A stretch of DNA of 28,731 nucleotides, taken from NCBI GenBank assembly GCA_002479145.1, contig DLLX01000062.1:1-28731 (forward strand). The letters are read 5' to 3'. The position numbers were made by a program, and so were the translations under genes. Position 1 is the stretch's first letter. Every line of letters starts with the position of its first letter. The stretch comes from Prevotella sp. UBA7551. Its GTDB lineage: Bacteria; Bacteroidota; Bacteroidia; Bacteroidales; Bacteroidaceae. This document shows positions 23,508 through 28,731 of the stretch, one piece after another. The notes beneath the pieces were generated by a model. The model worked only from the letters and a program-made list of their open reading frames with translations. It did not search any database and had not been told where the DNA came from.

Positions 23508-23541
23508 GTGTTTGACAAGCTGACATGGTTTGGTCGAACAC
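23508..23541 (+). promoter_or_regulatory. Stem-loop at the 5' end of the adhesin mRNA
   Basis: GTGTTTGAC (23508-23516) pairs with GTCGAACAC (23533-23541), with one G-U pair and a 16-nt loop. It lies at the predicted transcription start, so it could stabilise the mRNA or be a site of control. Confidence 0.55.
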
Positions 23542-23585
23542 GCTCTAATAGCATCTTTTAAGTATTTACATTAAAAAATCAGCTT

Positions 23586-26500
23586 ATGAAGTACAAGTTA
23601 CATTGGTTTCCATTTGCCGTACTTGCGGCATTTCTTGGATGGATTACACCGTCCTGGGGACAGGAAGCAAAGACCGCTTATGGCATGATAGATGCCGATG
23701 CGGGTGGCGGCAAGGGGATATACACCTTTGATGTAAGTGAAGACACGCTCACAAACATCAAAATTGCACATCCCATCAATGTTGACCACATCATGGGAGC
23801 GTACAAAATTGGCGACATCTATTATTACATCGACTATGAGCAAAACTGGGAAGGGCATAAGTCACATGGCTTTTACAGCTTTGATATGGAAACAAACTCC
23901 ATAAAAAAGATTGGTGATTACAAAGATCAGCAGCAAGGTCCTGCGGCCAGTCATTTTGCTTGGGACGCACAGTCACAGACCTTATTCGCACTGAATGACG
24001 TGCGAAGTGGAGAGGGATTAGTTAAAATCAATCTGTCCAACGGTGATCTGATTCCCGTATGCAACTTCACACTCGACCACGTTACAGAGAGTGCCAAAGG
24101 ATTAGACGAGCATTATCAGCGGACAATGGTAGCCATAGCCATCAATTACGATGGAGAAATGTACGGCGTAAGTTACTCAGGTGCATTGTATAAGATCAAC
24201 CCTGTCACGGGCTATTGTAACTTGATTGGAGAGCTGAGCCACAACCAAGACAAAGCCTATATATATGGTGGGAACTGCCTGTTTTTCGACAATGAGACGG
24301 ATAAGCTATACTTCCGCTCATACACTTACTCCGCATATGAGTTTGGCGAGATTAACACCCAAACAGGAGAGCTTCGCCACATCGCCACCCTTCCGTATGA
24401 ATTGGGGGCGGACTATACGGTTCTAAAAAGTTCCGCCTTCGACGGCATCGTCATTCCATATGTGCCAGCCGAGGCGAGTGCACCGCAGAAAGTACAGAAC
24501 CTAACGCTAAATCGTGGCGACAAAGGTGCGCTGACGGCAACGCTCGAATGGGATAATCCAGCGAAGACTTACGGGCGTGGCGGCACACTTGAAGACCTCG
24601 ACAGTATCATCATTTACCGCAACGGCAAAGAAATACACCGTATAGAAAGCCCTAAAATCGGTGGCCACGAGACTTGGACAGACCACCTTTCTGAACGTGG
24701 TTACTACACATATAAGTTTGTGCCCGTAAACGATATGGGGCATGGCGACCGCACTTCCATATCCACCTACGTTGGCATTGGTGACCCAATGGGAGTTACA
24801 AACATCAAGGTCGAATCTGAAGGCAATGGCGCCAAGATTTCATGGACAGCTCCAACCGAAGGAAAATTCAATACATGGATTGACACAAACGACCTCACGT
24901 ATGACGTATGGCGGATGCCGGGCAATATAAAAGTAGCCGACCAGATCCAGGCTACATCACTTACCGACAACACCATCGCCAAAATGGGTAAATACCATTA
25001 CAACGTAATCGCCTACGCTGGTGGCTACCAGAGTGACTCTGTCAGCTCAGCCAACACCATTGCAGGACCTCCTTATCAGGCTCCCGACACGCTATTGGCC
25101 GACTATGACAACTTCCTGCTATGGACAAACATCGATGCTGACGGTAGTTACTCAACATGGGCATGGCAGAATGGGAATTATGGACAGTTTGGGGGAGCCA
25201 CAGATGCTTACGCTTATGAAGAAGTCACCCCTGAAAACTGGCTCATCTCCCCACGCGTACGCATGGAAAAAGGTAAGCACTACAAGATTACTTTCGATGC
25301 CAAAACCGGCAGTGACAAGCTCCAAGAGCTACTCGCTATAGGCTTTGGGCAGGGTGCTGAGATTACCAGTCAGGACAGTATCTTCCAGTTCTACCTACAG
25401 GAGAAAGACCCTTTGACGCTGCGCGTAAACCTGCCTACGGTAGAGAGTACGGGCGATTATAACTTCAGCTTCGTGCATCGCACACCCTACAAGAACTACA
25501 ATATTGCCCTCAAAAATGTCATTTTCGCCGAAGACCACGAGGGTTACATTACTGGCAGGGTGACTTGTGACTCCAAACCCGTGGCCAATGCGTTGGTTCG
25601 TACGGAAGATGGACAGTTCACTGGAAAAACAGACAAGAACGGAAAGTACACCCTCAGCTACCTTCCCGAGGGCAGCTACAACCTCATTGTGGAGACTTTG
25701 GGCTACCGCGACGGTGCTTCCACAGCTTCCGTGAAGGAGTTGAAGACCACCACCCAAGACATTGCAATTGAGGCTCTGCCCACTTATACGCTCAGTGGTA
25801 AGATAACCGACGTGGCGGGAGACCCCGTAGCTGGTGCTACGGTGCAGCTCTCGGGCTACAACGCCTATGAGACAACGACAGCACAGGATGGCTCTTACAA
25901 CATTGGCGGTATCTATGAACACACTGCATATTTGGTTAATGTAGACAAAAACAAGCTCCTTGCTGCCAGCGAGACCATCGACATGAATGACAATAAGACA
26001 CTGAACCTTACACTTCAGGACAACATCAAGCCAGCAAAGGCCGTACACGTGTCTGAAACGGGCAAAGACAGCAACGTCGAGGTGACATGGGACGCCCCTG
26101 CCAACGACCCCCGCGTGGATAGAATCGATGATGGCGTCATAGTTTTGGGGACAGGTTATTCAAGCGGCGCAACGAGTAAATCCACCTTTGGTGTTATCCG
26201 CCGGGAGGCATCAACCGTCTATGGGGTACAGTTCTATCTGACAAACCGTCCAGGCGTGAACCATTATGGCGTAGCCTTGCGCGTGTTCGGATTGAAAGAG
26301 AATGGAGACCCAGACGAGAACAATCTGCTTTTCGAAAACACCTATGTGTCGGTCAGTGATGACGCATGGAACACTTATACGCTCCCAACTCCTGTGGAGG
26401 CTACCAACGGCTATTATATCTGCGTTGCCACTTCCGATTGGATTGGGATTGGCGTAGACGGTGGAGGTGATACTGCCAAGTATCCATTCCAAACGATGAC

Positions 26501-28286
26501 CAATTGCTTCTCCGACGACTATACGACAGGCACTTATTACTACCTGGACAACCAGCAAAGTGAGCAGCTTCACCGCAACTTCATGATTCGTCCTGTTGCA
26601 GCTCCTTACTTTGTGGAAGAGGACAATACCGCCAAGATTGGCCGCTTCACACCTCGCTATACAGAAAAGGTCGAAGAGGAACAGCCTGCACTCGACTGCT
26701 TTAAGGACAAGGACAAAGTGCAAGGAAGTGAGCCAGCTGAGCCAATGAAAACCGTACAAAATCGTGTGCGTTACAACCTCTACCGCACAACGAACGCTAA
26801 TGCGGCAGATGAAAGTACATGGAAGAAGCTGGCCACCAATCTTCAAGAGCGCAAGTACAATGACGCAGAGTGGAAGAGCCTCCCACAAGGCACTTATAGA
26901 TATGCCGTGAAGACCATCTATACAGGTGGAAAAATCTCTGAAGCCACGCTTTCCGACAGCATCGGGAACAAGATGTTAACCAGCATTGCCTTCAACCTCA
27001 CAACCAATACGACAAGTAATGAGGCTTATGGAGCAAACATCACCATGATCAACAATGGAGGCCTGCACGTCTATAGTATGACAGCTGACGAAGAAGGTGT
27101 GGCCATGGTTGACAGCGTATGGAAAGCCACCTATGACGTGAACATCTCCCTTGACGGATTCAACCCCATCGACACAACTATCGTTGTGGACAAGGAGAAC
27201 AGCTACAGTTTCGACTTCACGCTGATTGAAAAGCAGGAACAGCCTTACGGTCTGATGATAGAGAACGGAACATACGGCGCACAGAAGCTATTCATCTGGA
27301 ACTATCCCGAATACTTCGAGGACGGCTTCGAGGAGCATGAGGACTTTGCCATCAATTCACCGGGCAACATCGGTTGGCAGTATTTCGATGGCGATAAAGG
27401 AGAAACGGGTGCATTTGATTTCACACAGGACGGCAGCAAACCGTGGCCAAATGCCTTTGAGCCAATGGCCTTCATCGTAATGAACGCCAATAACGTCCCA
27501 GACGGAAACGGAGGTACGCTCGGTAGTGACTACATCACGCTTGCAGCCCACAATGGAGAGAAGAGCTTGCAGAGCTGGCCCGCCGCCGGTAAAAAGGAAG
27601 ACGACTGGCTTATCACGCCACGTCTCCACTTCCGTAAGCCGATAAGCTTCCGTTTCTACGCACTCAACTACGGATATAGCTCACCTGAGGAGATCGAAGT
27701 GCTCTACACCACCAGCGAGATTCCCGACGTTGAGGAGTTCATCCGCATTGACAGTTGCACCATCAATAGTAACTATGGCTCGTGGATTATGAAGCAGTAT
27801 GACAGCATTCCAGCCGAAGCCAACTACATCGCCCTGCGCCGTGTCACCCCTGCCGACGAGACAGGGTACACACCAAAGATTTTGAATATTGACGATGTAG
27901 CTTTCGGAACGAACCTTCCCGCAGCCTCTCCCTATGGCGTTTTAAAGCGCACGATGCGCATGCCATCGCTTGATGGAGCGTATGAGGTCTATCTGGATGG
28001 GCAACTTGTGGCCAACATTGACTCCACGCAATATTACTTCGATAATCTTACCGTAGGCAAACACACCGCTGGAGTAATTGCAAGTTACACGTCTGGTAAG
28101 ACGGCTATGAGCACCATAGACTTCGAGGTGGACGCAGCGGGCATCAGCAACGTAACGAATGAAGAGAGCGACGGCAAGGCTGAGTTCTACAACATCAATG
28201 GACAGCGCATCAGTAATCAAGACATTCCACGTGGCGTGTATATCGTTAAAAAAGGCGGACGTACCTACAAGACCATAAAAAGGTAA
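23586..28286 (+). CDS. Giant multidomain secreted adhesin-like protein (1566 aa)
   Basis: Exported surface protein; no enzyme motif seen. Signal peptide 1-25 (...TPSWG|QEA). Residues about 30-295 contain repeated strands ('YGMIDADAGGGKGIYTFD', 'LYKINPVTGYC', 'GEINTQTGELRHI') suggesting a beta-propeller. Fibronectin-III-like modules follow at about 300-398 and 400-495. Choice-of-anchor-J domain about 500-650 ('ENWLISPRVRM'); two carboxypeptidase-regulatory-like domains about 653-730 and 733-810; an undefined beta region about 815-1005; Fn3-like 1055-1125; a third regulatory-like repeat about 1130-1215. Second anchor-J 1240-1445 ('DDWLITPRLHF'), an Ig-like stretch 1446-1518, then the tail 'AEFYNINGQRIS...RGVYIVKKGGRTYKTIKR' (1532-1566). 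The architecture recalls haemagglutinin/adhesin regions of Bacteroidales surface proteins. It has its own promoter and terminator. Confidence 0.88.
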   Translation: MKYKLHWFPFAVLAAFLGWITPSWGQEAKTAYGMIDADAGGGKGIYTFDVSEDTLTNIKIAHPINVDHIMGAYKIGDIYYYIDYEQNWEGHKSHGFYSFDMETNSIKKIGDYKDQQQGPAASHFAWDAQSQTLFALNDVRSGEGLVKINLSNGDLIPVCNFTLDHVTESAKGLDEHYQRTMVAIAINYDGEMYGVSYSGALYKINPVTGYCNLIGELSHNQDKAYIYGGNCLFFDNETDKLYFRSYTYSAYEFGEINTQTGELRHIATLPYELGADYTVLKSSAFDGIVIPYVPAEASAPQKVQNLTLNRGDKGALTATLEWDNPAKTYGRGGTLEDLDSIIIYRNGKEIHRIESPKIGGHETWTDHLSERGYYTYKFVPVNDMGHGDRTSISTYVGIGDPMGVTNIKVESEGNGAKISWTAPTEGKFNTWIDTNDLTYDVWRMPGNIKVADQIQATSLTDNTIAKMGKYHYNVIAYAGGYQSDSVSSANTIAGPPYQAPDTLLADYDNFLLWTNIDADGSYSTWAWQNGNYGQFGGATDAYAYEEVTPENWLISPRVRMEKGKHYKITFDAKTGSDKLQELLAIGFGQGAEITSQDSIFQFYLQEKDPLTLRVNLPTVESTGDYNFSFVHRTPYKNYNIALKNVIFAEDHEGYITGRVTCDSKPVANALVRTEDGQFTGKTDKNGKYTLSYLPEGSYNLIVETLGYRDGASTASVKELKTTTQDIAIEALPTYTLSGKITDVAGDPVAGATVQLSGYNAYETTTAQDGSYNIGGIYEHTAYLVNVDKNKLLAASETIDMNDNKTLNLTLQDNIKPAKAVHVSETGKDSNVEVTWDAPANDPRVDRIDDGVIVLGTGYSSGATSKSTFGVIRREASTVYGVQFYLTNRPGVNHYGVALRVFGLKENGDPDENNLLFENTYVSVSDDAWNTYTLPTPVEATNGYYICVATSDWIGIGVDGGGDTAKYPFQTMTNCFSDDYTTGTYYYLDNQQSEQLHRNFMIRPVAAPYFVEEDNTAKIGRFTPRYTEKVEEEQPALDCFKDKDKVQGSEPAEPMKTVQNRVRYNLYRTTNANAADESTWKKLATNLQERKYNDAEWKSLPQGTYRYAVKTIYTGGKISEATLSDSIGNKMLTSIAFNLTTNTTSNEAYGANITMINNGGLHVYSMTADEEGVAMVDSVWKATYDVNISLDGFNPIDTTIVVDKENSYSFDFTLIEKQEQPYGLMIENGTYGAQKLFIWNYPEYFEDGFEEHEDFAINSPGNIGWQYFDGDKGETGAFDFTQDGSKPWPNAFEPMAFIVMNANNVPDGNGGTLGSDYITLAAHNGEKSLQSWPAAGKKEDDWLITPRLHFRKPISFRFYALNYGYSSPEEIEVLYTTSEIPDVEEFIRIDSCTINSNYGSWIMKQYDSIPAEANYIALRRVTPADETGYTPKILNIDDVAFGTNLPAASPYGVLKRTMRMPSLDGAYEVYLDGQLVANIDSTQYYFDNLTVGKHTAGVIASYTSGKTAMSTIDFEVDAAGISNVTNEESDGKAEFYNINGQRISNQDIPRGVYIVKKGGRTYKTIKR

Positions 28287-28313
28287 TTTAGCCTTCATGT
28301 GACACTCTCTTAC

Positions 28314-28352
28314 AAGGGCAGAATTTCAAAGGGAATTCTGCCCTTTCTTTTT
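28314..28352 (+). terminator. Terminator of the giant adhesin gene
   Basis: AAGGGCAGAATT (28314-28325) and AATTCTGCCCTT (28334-28345) form a 12-bp perfect stem with an 8-nt loop, followed by TCTTTTT. Confidence 0.85.
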
Positions 28353-28561
28353 CCACTATCCGCAAAGGGAGAATCTGGAGGATGCAACCCAAATGCTCCA
28401 TACAAAGGGCAATAATAATGGCATAGGGGTATCAAGGGTGTTTTATTGTGTTCCTGTCACCGTTCAAGTAAAGATTTATTCAAATTCAAGAATTTGGCAA
28501 AATTGACCTTTTAAGGCGTCCTTTGCGCTGTGAAAATATAGCGTAGTTATCCCATCCATTT

Positions 28562-28603
28562 CGCGTTTTAGTAACTAAAGTGACACATTACGCCTTTTAG
28601 TAA
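28562..28603 (+). repeat. Direct repeat CGC[G/C]TTTTAGTAA, two copies 29 nt apart
   Basis: Copies at 28562-28574 and 28591-28603 differ at one base. The first overlaps TTTAGT-A-ACTAAA, a small palindrome. They lie about 100 nt upstream of the outgoing promoter and could be regulator-binding sites. Confidence 0.5.
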
Positions 28604-28666
28604 TTTATATACGGGTTAGAATTATGTTCTGAATGAGGAAAAATGAACAAGTTTTACAACTTTACA

Positions 28667-28698
28667 TTTGCACAGACACATTGAAATACCTACTTTTG
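28667..28698 (+). promoter_or_regulatory. Outgoing promoter for a gene beyond the window
   Basis: TTTG (28667-28670), a 20-nt spacer, then TACTTTTG (28691-28698): full -33/-7 consensus. A second -7-like box, TACATTTG (28663-28670), overlaps the -33 element but has no -33 box of its own. Confidence 0.75.
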
Positions 28699-28731
28699 CG
28701 GCGGTTGCAGACGAGTAAATTATTTGTATGA

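Larger units (their letters stand above)
22868..23585. other. 718-bp intergenic region before the giant adhesin gene
   Basis: No gene seen. In order: terminator of the Omp28-like gene (22925-22996), a 61-bp AT-only palindrome (23107-23167), AT-rich sequence with no recognised feature (23168-23436), the shared 12-bp element (23437-23448), the -7 box (23496-23503), and a leader stem-loop (23508-23541). No TAnnTTTG box that would suggest a small RNA gene was found between. Confidence 0.65.
28353..28731. other. 379-bp region after the adhesin gene, no gene seen
   Basis: AT-rich non-coding sequence with a near-identical direct repeat (28562-28603) and a full-consensus promoter pointing out of the window (28667-28698). 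The gene it serves begins at or beyond the right edge. Confidence 0.6.

Noticed and set aside
19080..28286. Polysaccharide-utilisation locus
   Set aside because: No SusC/SusD pair or glycoside hydrolase is present; the secreted proteins are adhesin-like.

Overview
The window looks like chromosomal DNA of a Bacteroidota bacterium, most likely Prevotella or a close relative. Three things point there. Many genes are preceded by the Bacteroidota promoter (a TTG/TTTG -33 box about 19-20 nt from a TAnnTTTG -7 box). Gene families typical of the phylum are present: DUF2851, WbqC, a very long LepB, a DUF4369/TlpA-like lipoprotein, a TPR-TM-HTH regulator and choice-of-anchor-J adhesins. Three secreted proteins end in the short 'Y-x-L/I-x-G-x-R/V ... 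K/R-G-x-Y-I' tail seen on predicted type IX secretion or surface cargo. Genus assignment is inference.

Layout, left to right. 1-1538 (-): YidE/AspT-type transporter cut by the window edge, divergent from an AraC-type regulator (1728, +) that may be translated from a near-leaderless mRNA, then a RidA-family deaminase. 3219-5991 (-): tRNA-Leu(UAA), a thioredoxin-fold lipoprotein lacking its CxxC, and a ComM/YifB AAA+ protein. 6108-7746 (-): pyrE, an SRPBCC protein and a Cys4 lipoprotein in one operon. 7825-8760 (-): tRNA-Arg(CCU) and an ADP-ribosylglycohydrolase. 8929-11423 (-): a visibly AT-richer type II restriction-modification pair (m5C methyltransferase plus PD-(D/E)XK endonuclease, possibly NgoBV/NlaIV-like) lying between the tRNA-Arg promoter and dprA. 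11952-14818 (-): DUF2851, thioesterase and dprA. 14891-15523 (-): small secreted protein. 15742-18758 (+): dapB, lepB and wbqC.

The right third (19080-28286, +) forms a surface-protein module: a TPR/transmembrane/LuxR-type HTH regulator, an Omp28-like secreted protein with an adhesin domain and a CGYC motif, and a 1566-residue multidomain adhesin. The two secreted-protein genes share an identical 12-bp element, CAAAAACTGACA, 48 and 47 nt upstream of their -7 boxes. This suggests one regulator controls both, and the adjacent HTH protein is the obvious candidate. A 61-bp AT-only near-perfect palindrome lies between the two genes. This module is the most interesting part of the window. No CRISPR array, transposase, integrase or rRNA gene was seen.
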